Positions 30,017-40,654 of a DNA stretch of 64,000 nt are shown here, piece by piece. The stretch spans positions 37,833,660 through 37,897,659 of the forward strand of contig NC_067206.1 of the NCBI RefSeq assembly GCF_026262505.1, read 5' to 3'. Within the stretch, counting starts at the first letter, position 1; each line of letters opens with the position of its first letter. The translations under genes and the position numbers were made by a program. The notes beneath the pieces were generated by a model. That model searched no databases and had not been told where the DNA came from. It saw only the letters and a list, made by a program, of their open reading frames with translations. Source of the stretch: Trichomonas vaginalis G3. Lineage: Eukaryota; Parabasalia; Trichomonadida; Trichomonadidae.

Positions 30017-30040
30017 CCCTGGACTCTCTGAGTCTCGGAC
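30016..30040 (+). repeat. GC-rich hairpin insert between leftmost gene and pPolB (Polinton B)
   Basis: GACTC(TCT)GAGTC at 30022-30034 lies in a GC-rich insert of about 25 bp that copy A lacks at the same spot (about 6453-6457). Confidence 0.78.
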
Positions 30041-30094
30041 TTTAAAAAAATAAACTTTATTTTTATTTATTTTTTAATTTTTATTCTTACATAA

Positions 30095-33000
30095 ATGAAC
30101 AAAAATGGAACAGCTAAAATGAATGATAATCAAATAAGAGCCGAAGGTAGAAGGTTATTTAAACGCTTCTATAACATTCCTGATGGTGTTAATCCTAAAA
30201 CTCGTAGAAGTTATTTAAATGAAGCCATAGATGCATATGAAGGATTTGACATTTCATCAGAAAGTGAGAGGTTAGCAAGAATGTTAAATGTTAATATTGA
30301 TTTCTATTATTGTGATCCTCAACCAGAAGACGTAGACATTAACAAGGTAGACTTTCCATTAGTGGAATCAATAATGATAGATCCAGAATTTGAAACAGTA
30401 AATATTTTATTAACACAGAGTCCATGTGGAAAACTTCACGCTGACAGAATAACAGACGTTGAAGCACTCACCGGCTATAGAGTTTGCCCATATTTTAAAG
30501 AAGAAGTTTATTCTATCCGTGATGATCCAGAAAGGAAAAACCAAAGAAGATTTTTAAAACATTGTGAGAAATGTAAAGAAAATAATGGAAGATTAATTCA
30601 AGACGTTCAATTGCAAAACACACAACAACCATATGCACCACATATTACGAAACAGAAGATATATCAATGGCTATTAGCACATAATTTGCAGGAATATTAT
30701 AAACCAACAAGATATTATATTACTTTTGACTTCGAAACATTAGAGACTAAAGAAGAATTACAACTTTCTGAGTGTGCAACTTTAAACGCTTACTTAAAAC
30801 CATTCATGGTATCATCAACGGTTAAATTAAACGATAAAACATATACGAGGAATTTTTGCTTAACTTCGAGTGATTCTTTTATTTCTGATTGGATTGAGTT
30901 TTTATTTTCAACCTGTTCATTAGTTGCTAAATCAAATATTGAACAATATGAAGAATTAATGAAGTCGCAAACATTAAATGAAAAACAGAAGGAAGCATTT
31001 AAAGAGCTTTTAGATGAAGAATTTAATAAAGTGAATATCATAGGTTTTAATTCGGGAAAGTTTGATTTAAATTTAATTCTTCGTGATTTAAACACTGCAA
31101 AATGGAAAATAAAATCAATGCTGGGTTCATCTTCACAATTTAAGCAAATCATTGTAAAGAAAACAAACGTTCCATATGAATTGAGATTTATTGACATCAG
31201 AAATTATATAGCGGGTGGGACATTAGACCAATTCACTCAAGATTTCGGAAATAATAAAACACGTGTTAAATCCTTTTTCCCTTATCAATTCATCACATGG
31301 GAAAATTACGAAGATGAATTATATAAAAAGGAACCATTCACTCAAGATTCATTTTATTCAGCATTAACACAAGAAACAATATCCGATTCAGATTATCAAA
31401 TATATCTCAATGATGCTAAAAACTTTAAGAATAGATTAGAATATTTTATTCATTATTGCAATAAAGATGTTGAAATTATGATTGACCCAATTGATAAAAT
31501 TATTGAAGAAACATTTGTTTATAAAATTGATATGCTTCATAATCTTTCTTTATCATCGAATGCATCAATGATTCGTTACGCGTTAGCATATAAGAACTTC
31601 AATCCTAACGAAACATATCCAGAAGAAGAAAATGTGGAATCAAGTTTTGAATTAACAAAAAAGTATTGGAAATATAAAATTGAATCATATAAGAAACAAG
31701 ATGAAAAAGCAGAAAGGGATACTAAAAATAATGTTTCAATGGATGACTATCAATACTATCACGATTTAATCCTTTCATCTAAATGCAAAATGTGTGGTAA
31801 AGCGTTTACATATGCAAATAAACCAACATTGGATAGAATAGATAATGAAAAACCACATACCAAAGAAAATTGTCAGTTAATGTGTTGTTATTGCAATGTC
31901 GTAAAATCAAATAAAGATGAAGATGTTCAACGTTTAAGAATCAATTTAAGAAATTATGCATTAAAAAATAATTTACCAATGACTTTAGATTCAGTTGAAG
32001 CTTATCACATTCTCCGTAATGGAATTACTGGTGGTCTATCAAATGTTCAACATCGTGTTAATCTTAAAGGAATCACGCACATTAATAAACTTTCATATAA
32101 TCCAGAAACTAAAACTGTATCAAATGAGGACACCACCAACATTATGACTCATTTCGTTGGAGTTGACTTTAATTCATTATATCCTTCATCATTTTCATCT
32201 AATCCTCATGATTTCATTCAATATACTGACCATAAAATGTATATGCCGGGAAGATTGAATGGTGTTATCATTTGTGATACAGCAACAAAGAAAGCAAAAG
32301 CACTGGGAATAATTAAGAAGAAAAATACTTTATTCGTGGCTGAAGTAAAGGGTCACATTGATGAAAAATACATTAATGATTACATAAACTTTTTACCGAT
32401 AATAAGAAACTTAGATATTATCACAGATGAAAAAACAATTGGCAGTTTTATGTATAATTACATGAAATCAAACAATCTACCAGTTGACCAGAAACAGAGG
32501 AAATTAACTCAGTTAGCATCAACACACAACCAATATCAACCATTTTCTTCTTATTATCTTTGGTATCTAATAGACAGATTTCATTTTATCATCGATGATA
32601 TTCAATCAATTTTAACATTTACGAAAAACACTTGTTTTAATGAATTTGCGAACAAATTTATGAACGAAAGACAAAAGGCTGAATTAGAAGGAAATAAAGG
32701 AAAAAGTTTATTTTGCAAGATTTCACTTAATGGATCATATGGTTACGATGCAATGAATACACAAAATTACGCAAAGACTAAAATAATGAATGCACAGAAG
32801 GCACGCGTTGCATGTATGTCAAATAAGTTTAAAAACATAAGAGAAATAGGTGAAGATACATATCAAGTGATGCTTAAAGATAGATTTTATAGATGTGATA
32901 CATGTTTACAAGAGGCATTCTTCACTTTAGATAATGCTAAATACTGGTATTTGGTTTTCATTTATGATTTTATGTATAAATGCATGGATGTTAATCGTTT

Positions 33001-33544
33001 TCATTTCATTGAAGGTGATACTGATTCATCTTATTGGGCAATCGCTGGCGACCCAAATCTTCCTAACACTCAAGCATTTCAAGCAATTGTTACCGATAAA
33101 CAATTTTATGATAAAAACATTTTCAAATTCGCACCTTTTGATTTCTTCTGTTTTGATGAGAAATTTAAACCTAAATTAAAGAATAAAGCTGAAGAAAAAG
33201 CACATGAGAAGAAGTTATTGGGTTTAGCAATTGAGAAACAAGGTGATAACATGGTTGCTTTATGTCCTAAGTGTTATACATCATTCAATGGTTCAATTGA
33301 TGGAAGTGATTTTAAAAAGATTGCACAAAAAATGAAAGGTGTTAGTTTACGACAAAATAAACAATTAACACCTAAAAATTATTTGGATATAATAAATGAT
33401 AAATTGATATTTGATGGTCAGAATATTAATTTACAACTTAAAAATGGGTCAATGACTCGCTTAACAATTGGTAAGACTGCATTAACAGGAGCACACACTA
33501 AGGCTGTATGTTGTGAAAATGGATGTTGTATGCCATTTATTTAA
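30095..33544 (+). CDS. Polinton B protein-primed DNA polymerase B with embedded HNH domain
   Basis: The product has 1149 residues and looks whole. The N-terminal region (1-200) contains Cys pairs (CGKLHADRITD, HCEKCKE). A 3'-5' exonuclease follows: ITFDFETLE near 210, GFNSGKFDLNLILRD near 317, YCNKDVEIM near 454. An HNH/zinc module lies at about 560-605 (CKMCGKAF, PTLDRIDNEKPHTKENC, LMCCYCN). The palm has motif A VDFNSLYPSSF near 690, motif B KISLNGSYGYD near 874 and motif C EGDTDSSYW near 973. The tail has zinc-like Cys pairs (LCPKCYTSF; CCENGCC). The polymerase copies linear DNA from a protein primer. The HNH insert has no intein splice junctions visible. Starts in TAAATG context. Confidence 0.93.
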   Translation: MNKNGTAKMNDNQIRAEGRRLFKRFYNIPDGVNPKTRRSYLNEAIDAYEGFDISSESERLARMLNVNIDFYYCDPQPEDVDINKVDFPLVESIMIDPEFETVNILLTQSPCGKLHADRITDVEALTGYRVCPYFKEEVYSIRDDPERKNQRRFLKHCEKCKENNGRLIQDVQLQNTQQPYAPHITKQKIYQWLLAHNLQEYYKPTRYYITFDFETLETKEELQLSECATLNAYLKPFMVSSTVKLNDKTYTRNFCLTSSDSFISDWIEFLFSTCSLVAKSNIEQYEELMKSQTLNEKQKEAFKELLDEEFNKVNIIGFNSGKFDLNLILRDLNTAKWKIKSMLGSSSQFKQIIVKKTNVPYELRFIDIRNYIAGGTLDQFTQDFGNNKTRVKSFFPYQFITWENYEDELYKKEPFTQDSFYSALTQETISDSDYQIYLNDAKNFKNRLEYFIHYCNKDVEIMIDPIDKIIEETFVYKIDMLHNLSLSSNASMIRYALAYKNFNPNETYPEEENVESSFELTKKYWKYKIESYKKQDEKAERDTKNNVSMDDYQYYHDLILSSKCKMCGKAFTYANKPTLDRIDNEKPHTKENCQLMCCYCNVVKSNKDEDVQRLRINLRNYALKNNLPMTLDSVEAYHILRNGITGGLSNVQHRVNLKGITHINKLSYNPETKTVSNEDTTNIMTHFVGVDFNSLYPSSFSSNPHDFIQYTDHKMYMPGRLNGVIICDTATKKAKALGIIKKKNTLFVAEVKGHIDEKYINDYINFLPIIRNLDIITDEKTIGSFMYNYMKSNNLPVDQKQRKLTQLASTHNQYQPFSSYYLWYLIDRFHFIIDDIQSILTFTKNTCFNEFANKFMNERQKAELEGNKGKSLFCKISLNGSYGYDAMNTQNYAKTKIMNAQKARVACMSNKFKNIREIGEDTYQVMLKDRFYRCDTCLQEAFFTLDNAKYWYLVFIYDFMYKCMDVNRFHFIEGDTDSSYWAIAGDPNLPNTQAFQAIVTDKQFYDKNIFKFAPFDFFCFDEKFKPKLKNKAEEKAHEKKLLGLAIEKQGDNMVALCPKCYTSFNGSIDGSDFKKIAQKMKGVSLRQNKQLTPKNYLDIINDKLIFDGQNINLQLKNGSMTRLTIGKTALTGAHTKAVCCENGCCMPFI

Positions 33545-33646
33545 TAAAATACCACAGAAGAGACAAAAGGAACCGTTAATGATGGTTTTGATACTATGAT
33601 TCAAAGAGGTGGGCACCCTTAAAACATTGATTTTATTTTTATATAA
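33545..33646 (+). other. Spacer after pPolB (Polinton B)
   Basis: This is a short AT-rich spacer matching 9969-10076 in copy A, with a slightly longer middle. It contains GGTG(GG)CACC and a T-rich promoter-like tract (TTTTATTTTTATATAAATG) before the next gene. Confidence 0.3.
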
Positions 33647-34231
33647 ATGAATAACACAGATTTAAAAATTTTAATTGATGATTTAGTATTTAATCAAAAT
33701 TTTCTTAATTATTATGATTTAAAAGCATATCTCCAAAAATATAATAATAATATAACGGGTGATGATATGGAATATTATTATCCATATTATAAAAATGAAA
33801 TTTTGAAATATCATAATAAAATAATTTCTGAAATTAAAGACAAAATTAAAAATAATGAATATATAAAGGGAAAAACTAAATCACAGCTTAAACAGTTGAA
33901 AGATTTCAAAAATAAAGTATTAACAGAAGAAGATATTGATGAATTATATAAATTATATAATCCCGAGCCGCAAAAGCCAAAGGAACAAAAACAAAAGGAA
34001 CAAAAACAAAAGGAACAAAACACCCAGGTCCTTCAGACCATAAATGATGCACAAGCTTTAATTTATGATTCATTAGTTAAACCATATTCAGCCCGACTTT
34101 TAAATGAAGATCAACTTTTGGAATTCATCCTTCAACATAAACTCGAAGCGGGAAAGTATATCAAACCTTTATATACAGCATATTTAAAACAAATGAATAA
34201 AATACATCCAGAATTAATGAAGGAGGATTGA
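33647..34231 (+). CDS. Polinton B small helical protein upstream of integrase, 194 residues
   Basis: The product starts MNNTDLKILIDDLVFNQNF. It is lysine-rich and helical (YYPYYKNEILKYHNKIISEI), with a repeated KEQKQKEQ linker at about 108-125. A C-terminal helical domain follows (LLNEDQLLEFILQHKLEAGK). I do not recognise the family. It has the TAAATG start context and overlaps the integrase by 4 nt. The linker is followed by TQVLQTINDAQ, encoded by DNA resembling part of the fibre-gene hairpin. Looks whole. Confidence 0.6.
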   Translation: MNNTDLKILIDDLVFNQNFLNYYDLKAYLQKYNNNITGDDMEYYYPYYKNEILKYHNKIISEIKDKIKNNEYIKGKTKSQLKQLKDFKNKVLTEEDIDELYKLYNPEPQKPKEQKQKEQKQKEQNTQVLQTINDAQALIYDSLVKPYSARLLNEDQLLEFILQHKLEAGKYIKPLYTAYLKQMNKIHPELMKED

Positions 34232-35181
34232 ATTCCAAAATCAAAGCAGATAAAATTAAACCACTTACAACACCAAAACCTCCAACAGTAGTACCTCCTC
34301 CTCCTTCAGTTAATCCTTCATCATTCACTTTATTATATCCATTTCAAACATTTAAGAAGCAAAAAGATTTTAAAAAGGATTTCAAGATATTAAATAAACC
34401 AATTGACCCGAAAATTCAACCATTAAAGGAAAAATTTAGTCGACCTTCATTTGCTCCATATCCATATTCATACGAAATCGATCATCTGGAATATTCAAAA
34501 GGAAACGTTACTTATTTATTTGCCATTAACATTAACACTAGATATTTATATTGCATTCCGGTGAAAGGGAAAACAGAACAGGAAACAAGAAGAGCTATTC
34601 AATACTTACTAGATCATGAAAGAGTAGATAATATCAGGGGTGATGGTGATAAAGGATTTCAGGCAGCTATGGCTCATTATTTCCCACAAATTAATTTTTA
34701 CTTTTCATCCTCTCCATATACGTTTCATAATAAAATAGTTGATGCGGTAATGAGAACTCTTAGAGATGCGTTAGGGGTTAACGGTCAGATATACTGGGAT
34801 GGAAATCATGACTCCATCATACAGCAGTTAGTATATTATTACAATAATACATGGCATAGAACTATAAACATGAAACCGGTGGAAATGAAAAATGATATTT
34901 CAAAAGAATGGGAATATATTAGAAAGCAAATGGAAAAGTTAAATGATGTTAAACGTGAACAAATTAATTCGGGGCTCATGAATTTTAAACAAGGAAATAA
35001 AGTTTTAATTCATCTCGATTATGGAAAAACTGATAAATCAATGACAAAAAGAAGACGAAGATTTGACACAATAGCTGAATTTGTTAGATATATTAACGGC
35101 AATGCATTAGTTGAAGTTGACAAGAAATTAATAGAAATTCCGATTTATTTTATTACTCCATTATATTTAAATAATATTTAA
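34228..35181 (+). CDS. Polinton B rve-family integrase
   Basis: The frame has 317 residues. A proline-rich leader (about 10-30) is followed by the integrase core with acidic strands EIDHLEYSKGNVTYLF (near 85) and RGDGDKGFQA (near 133), helix NKIVDAVMRTLRDAL (near 170), then the segment YYYNNTWHRTINMKPVEM typical of rve integrases. The C-terminal domain is basic (KSMTKRRRRFDT) and beta-rich, as in integrase DNA-binding domains. It would cut and join the element ends to target DNA, giving the observed 6-bp duplications. It follows the upstream small gene with a 4-nt overlap, so it may rely on coupled expression. The frame is open throughout, so it looks whole or nearly so. Confidence 0.9.
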   Translation: MNSKIKADKIKPLTTPKPPTVVPPPPSVNPSSFTLLYPFQTFKKQKDFKKDFKILNKPIDPKIQPLKEKFSRPSFAPYPYSYEIDHLEYSKGNVTYLFAININTRYLYCIPVKGKTEQETRRAIQYLLDHERVDNIRGDGDKGFQAAMAHYFPQINFYFSSSPYTFHNKIVDAVMRTLRDALGVNGQIYWDGNHDSIIQQLVYYYNNTWHRTINMKPVEMKNDISKEWEYIRKQMEKLNDVKREQINSGLMNFKQGNKVLIHLDYGKTDKSMTKRRRRFDTIAEFVRYINGNALVEVDKKLIEIPIYFITPLYLNNI

Positions 35182-35201
35182 TTTTTTTTATTTCGTAAGA
35201 A

Positions 35202-35498
35202 ATGAGTGACAACAAAGCAGTCAAGAGTCCAGACAATGAATATAAAAAGAAACTAAACAGAATTAAATCAAAAATATGCTATTACAAAAAGAAGTCGCAA
35301 TGCGGTGGGGTTGAAAACAATAAAACTAATGGAACTGAAAACGATAAAGAGAGGAAAGAAATAATCGAAAAATTAGAAACTTACCGTTCAATCATTAAAC
35401 TGAGTGAAGCAAAAATAAAAGAATTTAATAGAATAAATAAATTGGTTGGAAGAGATGAATTTAATAAAGATGAATTTTTAAACTCTATCCAAATTTAA
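35202..35498 (+). CDS. Polinton B small coiled-coil protein, 98 residues
   Basis: The product starts MSDNKAVKSPDNEYKKKL. It is charged and helical, with a variable middle (CGGVENNKTNGTEND) absent from the copy-A homologue. It converges with and overlaps the tiny gene at 35495. Family unknown; looks whole. Confidence 0.55.
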   Translation: MSDNKAVKSPDNEYKKKLNRIKSKICYYKKKSQCGGVENNKTNGTENDKERKEIIEKLETYRSIIKLSEAKIKEFNRINKLVGRDEFNKDEFLNSIQI

Positions 35499-35659
35499 TT
35501 TTTATTCCTCTTCGACAACATCTCTCTTTCCATCATTACTGCATAACCACATTTTCTCAATTTTAGTGGTTTGTTATTTTTAACATGTTCTTGCATCATT
35601 TTTATCATTTCCTCCCTTGTTATGATTCGTGGTAAATTTTGAGCTTGTGGGGTATTCAT
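35495..35659 (-). CDS. Polinton B tiny minus-strand gene, 54 residues
   Basis: The frame starts MNTPQAQNLPRIITREEM in a TAAATG context and continues as a basic helix (KMMQEHVKNNKPLKLRKCG). It overlaps the convergent coiled-coil gene by 4 nt. The same frame start, spacing and most residues are seen in copy A, which supports it as a real gene of the family. No function is recognised. Confidence 0.45.
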   Translation of the reverse strand: MNTPQAQNLPRIITREEMIKMMQEHVKNNKPLKLRKCGYAVMMEREMLSKRNKN

Positions 35660-35694
35660 TTATGATAAAAATAAAAATTTAAATTATGCCGTTC

Positions 35695-35965
35695 TAAAGT
35701 TTGTGACAACATGACATTTTGACAACATCATGGGTTATTCAATAATTAATTATTTTTGAAGAACTGAAGGGGTCACCAGGTCACCAGGTCACCAGGTCAT
35801 TTAACTTCTCTGAAAAAATGTGACAACATGACATTTTGACAACATCATGGGTTATTCAATAATTAATTATTTTTGAAGAACTGAAGGGGTCACCAGGTCA
35901 CCAGGTCACCAGGTCATTTAACTTCTCTGAAAAAATGTGACAACATGACATTTTGACAACATCAC
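35695..35965 (+). repeat. Iteron-like tandem array, left of helicase gene (Polinton B)
   Basis: About two and a half units of 119 bp; the GACAACATGACATTTTGACA block starts near 35703, 35822 and 35941. Each full unit has three 9-bp CACCAGGT steps and TTAACTTCTCTGAAAAAATG. Opposite orientation to the array at 38375-38850. Confidence 0.85.
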
Positions 35966-35998
35966 AGGAGGAAGGCAAAAATAAATTCCAGTCATACT

Positions 35999-38309
35999 TT
36001 ATAAAGCTTCATTCACAGGTATTTCATCGTCAGTAAATGATTCCTCATTATCGTTTGGTTCAATTTGTTTATATAATCCTTTCATTTCTTCTTTCAAAAC
36101 ATAATACCATGTTTGTTTACCATCTATTTTTCTTTGTTTCCTTTCACATTTATCCTTAATGCTCATTTGAAAGTTTTTGTCTTTCATGTCTGATGGTTTG
36201 CAGAATAGAGCATTTTTACACGTCATACCTGCACATAATTCATCATAATGTGTATTTATCCATTCATCTAAAGGATTTGTTGATAACTCGATTAAATCTT
36301 GTTTGGCTTCAGTCATCGGAATGATTCGTACATTAAATGATGAAAGGTCATATTGCATAAAATATGTTAAAAGGTTATCATAAAATTCCTTTGTGCATGA
36401 ATCCATTAAATTCTTGAAGTAATCAAATTGACCCTTGAATTTACCATTAACTCTTAAAACTACGTATCTTCTGTCTCCAACTTCAATTTTGACAGGGTAG
36501 ACGTTGTTAGTTACGAAAATGAAGTTTGCAACATTCTGAGCAGTTCTTCTGGGTTGATTCTTTTCATTAATTCTAATCTCATTATCCGTTATAATTGATT
36601 TCAAAGCGTTGAAGTTTGCGAGTCTGTCTTCACCTACATTCTTGAGTTCATTAAGTACAAGAAACATTTTATTTTCAACTACTGAGTTGAAATTACCCGT
36701 TAGCTCACTTATTTCAGTAATGTTTTTACATGAATAACCAGCGAGAAGTTCAGAAATAATATCTGTAAATCTGTTTTTACCTGTTCCCTGAAGTCCTTTC
36801 AAAATAATTGCTGTTTCATTCTTGATTCCAGGATGTTGAATCATTGATGCAATCCAGCCGAGTAGATATTTATACACTTCATCGTTATTATCACAAATGG
36901 CTTCTTTAATGAAATTCATAAACATCTCAATTTTTGAGTAATCTGTTTTTCGAGAATGTTGTATTTATAACCCTGAAACGTTGAGAAAACATCTGGGGAA
37001 TCAGATTTAAAGCAAACACCCTTAACAGTTAATGAAGACAATTGATTTAATAGTACGTCCCATGCTGTTATTGTTTTACCTTCTTCTTTAAATAATTTAA
37101 TCATTTTAAGTGACTCTTTCATGTTTGATTGAAGAACGAATGATATTTGATTCATTTTATCGTGGATATTATAATCTTTCTAAATGAAATATTTGTTTCC
37201 ACAATCTACAAAACGGATTACACGTGATAAATCCTCAATTACTTCAGAACTGTTTTTATACTGATGATTTTCAGCCCTGCGTCTAATATCTGTTATCAAA
37301 AACGAGTCATCAAGTTTGATATCAAATGTTATTTTTGGCTTACGTAATAAAGGCAAAACGTATTCATCATAATATTCCTTTTGATAAAGTTTTAGAATCT
37401 TCACCAAAACAAATGGAGAAGTCATTAAATGTGCATATCTACTACGTGCTTTTTCAAAATTACTTTTTGCATTTTCTGTTAAACTGCAGAAGTTATAAAC
37501 GTTATCGTATGCTTCATTAATTAAATGATTAGGTAACGAATTAATGCTTGAAACAGTGTGAATAATGTAACTTCTTTTTCTAAATTCATGTTTCCACCAT
37601 CATTATGTACTTCAAAATCACTGATGCCATCAACTATGCTCTGGGCAAGTTTATCGTCAATGTTTACATCTTTGTTTTCATTCATTATACTCTTTATTTC
37701 TTCGCTCTTCTGTTCAACTCTTACCTTAATATTCAAATCATTTAATATATCATTCACTGTTCTAGTTAATGTTGAATCATAACTTCCACGAATGAATGAG
37801 TATGTATTGATTGGTTCTGTTGCATTCTTTCGAACTCTTGAATCAGCCATAACCACTAAAGAACGTTTTGAATCATCCATAGAAGTCATTATGTCAATAT
37901 CATAATCATTGCAGGAATAACATTTAATCATTCTGTTCGAAACTGCATAGAAGAAATTAGTGTTGCAATAAATGTGAAGACCTCCTGATGCGGTTTTAAC
38001 GATAACATCTTTATCCGAAAGTTTTGATAAAATGTCTTTTCTAACTGTTTCTTTAAGTTCATCATTGTACGATTTATTGATATCAACATCTATAATCGTT
38101 AAATTTGAAATTTTATTTACTAATAAAGCTGTACCAGTTTTCCTTCCTCTTCCTCCATCATGTTTGAGGTAGTTATGTAAATCAATCATGTTTTCACCAA
38201 TTCTTTCGTTGAGGGTTTTAGTTTCTGCCACAACTAATTCCGCAACTAATGAATCAATAACTTTTTCATCAGAAACGATAAAGTTGCTGTTGTTGTTTGT
38301 TGCTGTCAT
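35999..38309 (-). pseudogene. Polinton B primase plus SF3 helicase (fossil)
   Basis: This is the counterpart of 12708-15019, with the same primase strands (LTIIDVDINKSYNDE, TASGGLHIY) and helicase motifs (Walker A GLQGTGK, MFLVLNELKN, FIFVTNN). It is bracketed by inverted iteron-like arrays exactly as in copy A, with different unit numbers. It is broken (about four breaks). Confidence 0.85.
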
Positions 38310-38374
38310 TTATATAGGAATAAAAAAATAAAAATAATTTTAAAACTAACTTTATTTTTGGACTGCATCAAATT

Positions 38375-38850
38375 TTCTGTGTTGTTGTCAAAATGTCATG
38401 TTGTCACATTTTTTCAGAGAAGTTAAATGACCTGGTGACCTGGTGACCTGGTGACCCCTTCAGTTCTTCAAAAATAATTAATTATTGAATAACCCATGAT
38501 GTTGTCAAAATGTCATGTTGTCACATTTTTTCAGAGAAGTTAAATGACCTGGTGACCTGGTGACCTGGTGACCCCTTCAGTTCTTCAAAAATAAGTCATA
38601 ACTGCCTTCCTCCTGTGATGTTGTCAAAATGTCATGTTGTCACATTTTTTCAGAGAAGTTAAATGACCTGGTGACCTGGTGACCTGGTGACCCCTTCAGT
38701 TCTTCAAAAATAAGTCATAACTGCCTTCCTCATGTGATGTTGTCAAAATGTCATGTTGTCACATTTTTTCAGAGAAGTTAAATGACCTGGTGACCTGGTG
38801 ACCTGGTGACCCCTTCAGTTCTTCAAAAATAATTAATTATTGAATAACCT
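38375..38850 (-). repeat. Iteron-like tandem array, right of helicase gene (Polinton B), inverted
   Basis: Four very regular units of about 119 bp, with TGTTGTCAAAATGTCATGTT or a close variant starting near 38384, 38502, 38621 and 38740. Each has the CCTGGTGA-type 9-bp step three times and TTCAGTTCTTCAAAAATAA. The unit sequence matches the left array of copy B better than any array of copy A, which suggests homogenisation within one element. Confidence 0.85.
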
Positions 38851-38981
38851 AAATCATTTACTCACAATATTTTTGTACAAAACGACCCCAAGCTTTTAAC
38901 TTCTTTTCTGTAGTTCATCCATTACTTCATTACCTAATTAATTACAGACATAAAATATATTTAGTTCATTCGGTAAGCCTA

Positions 38982-38994
38982 AACCCTTTGGGTT
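38982..38994. terminator. Hairpin beyond the fibre gene (Polinton B)
   Basis: AACCC(TTT)GGGTT lies just past the end of the minus-strand fibre gene. Copy A has a different hairpin at the same spot (16151-16175). It could be a 3'-end signal or another member of the short hairpin class. Confidence 0.4.
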
Positions 38995-39002
38995 AAGTGT
39001 GT

Positions 39003-40630
39003 TCATTGAACTCTATACCATGCGAATACAGTCATAAATGGTGGCATGTATTCTTTACTTTGTCCCGTTGTTTGTGTATATCCTGAAACGAAATGTGTAT
39101 GGTTTCCTTCTCCCTGAGTGTCACTCCAGTAACAATTTATAGCAAACTTAACGTCGTCTTTAACATCATATCCTTTACCTTTTGTCATTCCTGACCAATC
39201 CCAATATCTATGCTTATGCCAACCTGCTTGAGATGTACTTAAATCTATGTAGTGACTGTGTGCAGGTAAATTTTCACCTGAAATCGTTTTACTTCCACCT
39301 GTTTCCTTTGAAGAGTTTGCACAATACAAAAACCTGTCAACTATTTGTTCCCATGCACCAACACCAAACATTACTTGAGGACCTCTTGCATCCATAGATG
39401 TATAAATAGAACCTACTGGGTTCATTAAATCAAACATATGAGATATTATAGGATTGTCTCTTTTGAACTTAAAATATAGTGTAACTATTTCAGGTTTCTT
39501 CTGGTTTGTGTCAGAATATTTTTATAATATAATCTTATGTTTTCAGGGTAGGTAAAATCTTGACTATAATATTTATTTCTGTCATCTGTATAATAATATA
39601 CTATTCTCGTTTTTTCTATTGCATTATATCTTTTATATCTATAATAATCTAAATATAATGTTAACTTTTGTTCATCTACATGTGGTGTTCTGACATCATC
39701 TCCATAGTCATAATAATATGGTGCTGGAGCTGGGTCAGGCAATGTCATATCTGCCATTTCATAAACTCTTAAATATTTCTTTTGTTCGTCTCCATATAAG
39801 TTTAAGTAGCAGTTGTTGTCTAATGGAACTTTAACTTGTGTGCCATCATTCTTTTTATAACTTACATACATTTCATTGTTATTTTTCGGAATGAGTTTCC
39901 ACCGTATACCATTTTTTAAGGAGTGTACAAACTGCCATCTAAAATATTTATTTTTTTCATTGACAGAAAAGTCGCCAACAATAGTTTCAATATTTTTTGT
40001 TCCTATCAAACTTTGGGATATTTCGTTAACATATGTTTTATCTGCCTTCTTCCCTAACTCATCGTTAACATATGTTTTATCCGCTTTAAGGTCTAAACAT
40101 CCTGAAACCCATCCTGTATCAGCTTTAGTTTTTAAAATCTTTGATGTCCATTCATGATACCATTCAACCATTTCTTTAATTTCATTATCTTTTTCATCCA
40201 CATATTCCTTATCTGTCCTCTTCTTTAACTCACTATCCACATATTCCTTATCTGCTTTCTCCATTATGTCATTTAGGAAACCTTTTATGAATTCCTCATT
40301 TAAATTAAATCTTCCAATCTTCAAAACTTTAGGAAATGCATTTAATGCGTAATATCTCTGTTCTTCTGGTGGAATTGATGTTATATCATCCGTTATTCCT
40401 TTAATTTTTGAATTCATAAATAAAATTTCTTTTATATTTGATATCACTGCACCACCTTTGCAAACGAATTCGAAATGGCCATTTTTCAATATTATCTCCA
40501 AATCTCCATATTTCAACCTTTGCGTTTGTTCTGCCGTCTTTGAATTATATGCATATATGGCGTATGTAATGGTCTGAGGGACCTGGGCGCTTTGTGCCTT
40601 AAGTTGCTGTGGTTGCTGTTGTTTAATCAT
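39003..40630 (-). pseudogene. Polinton B phage-type fibre (fossil, different tip)
   Basis: The N-terminal domain and first shaft repeats are nearly identical to copy A. A segment of about 170 residues follows that copy A lacks (it includes FRWQFVHSLKNGIRWKLIPK). The tail-collar-like tip has the same signatures (NPVGSIYTSM, GGSKTISGENLPAHSH, EYMPPFMTVFAWYRV) but differs at many positions. It carries the same double hairpin near the N-terminus (40571-40598). It is broken (about one break). Confidence 0.8.
40571..40598. repeat. Double hairpin inside the fibre gene (Polinton B)
   Basis: Identical to 17174-17201: GGTCT(GAG)GGACC then GGCGC(TTT)GTGCC, in frame, encoding AQSAQVPQTI. Confidence 0.7.
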
Positions 40631-40654
40631 TTATTATGATTTAAAAATAAATAT

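Noticed and set aside
30790-31197. Minus-strand frame of 135 codons within the pPolB gene
   Set aside because: It is antisense to the exonuclease region, whose motifs are clear; no independent support.
31770-31920. Intein in pPolB
   Set aside because: No Cys/Ser start block, no terminal H-N and no following nucleophile at plausible borders; only the HNH-like module is present.
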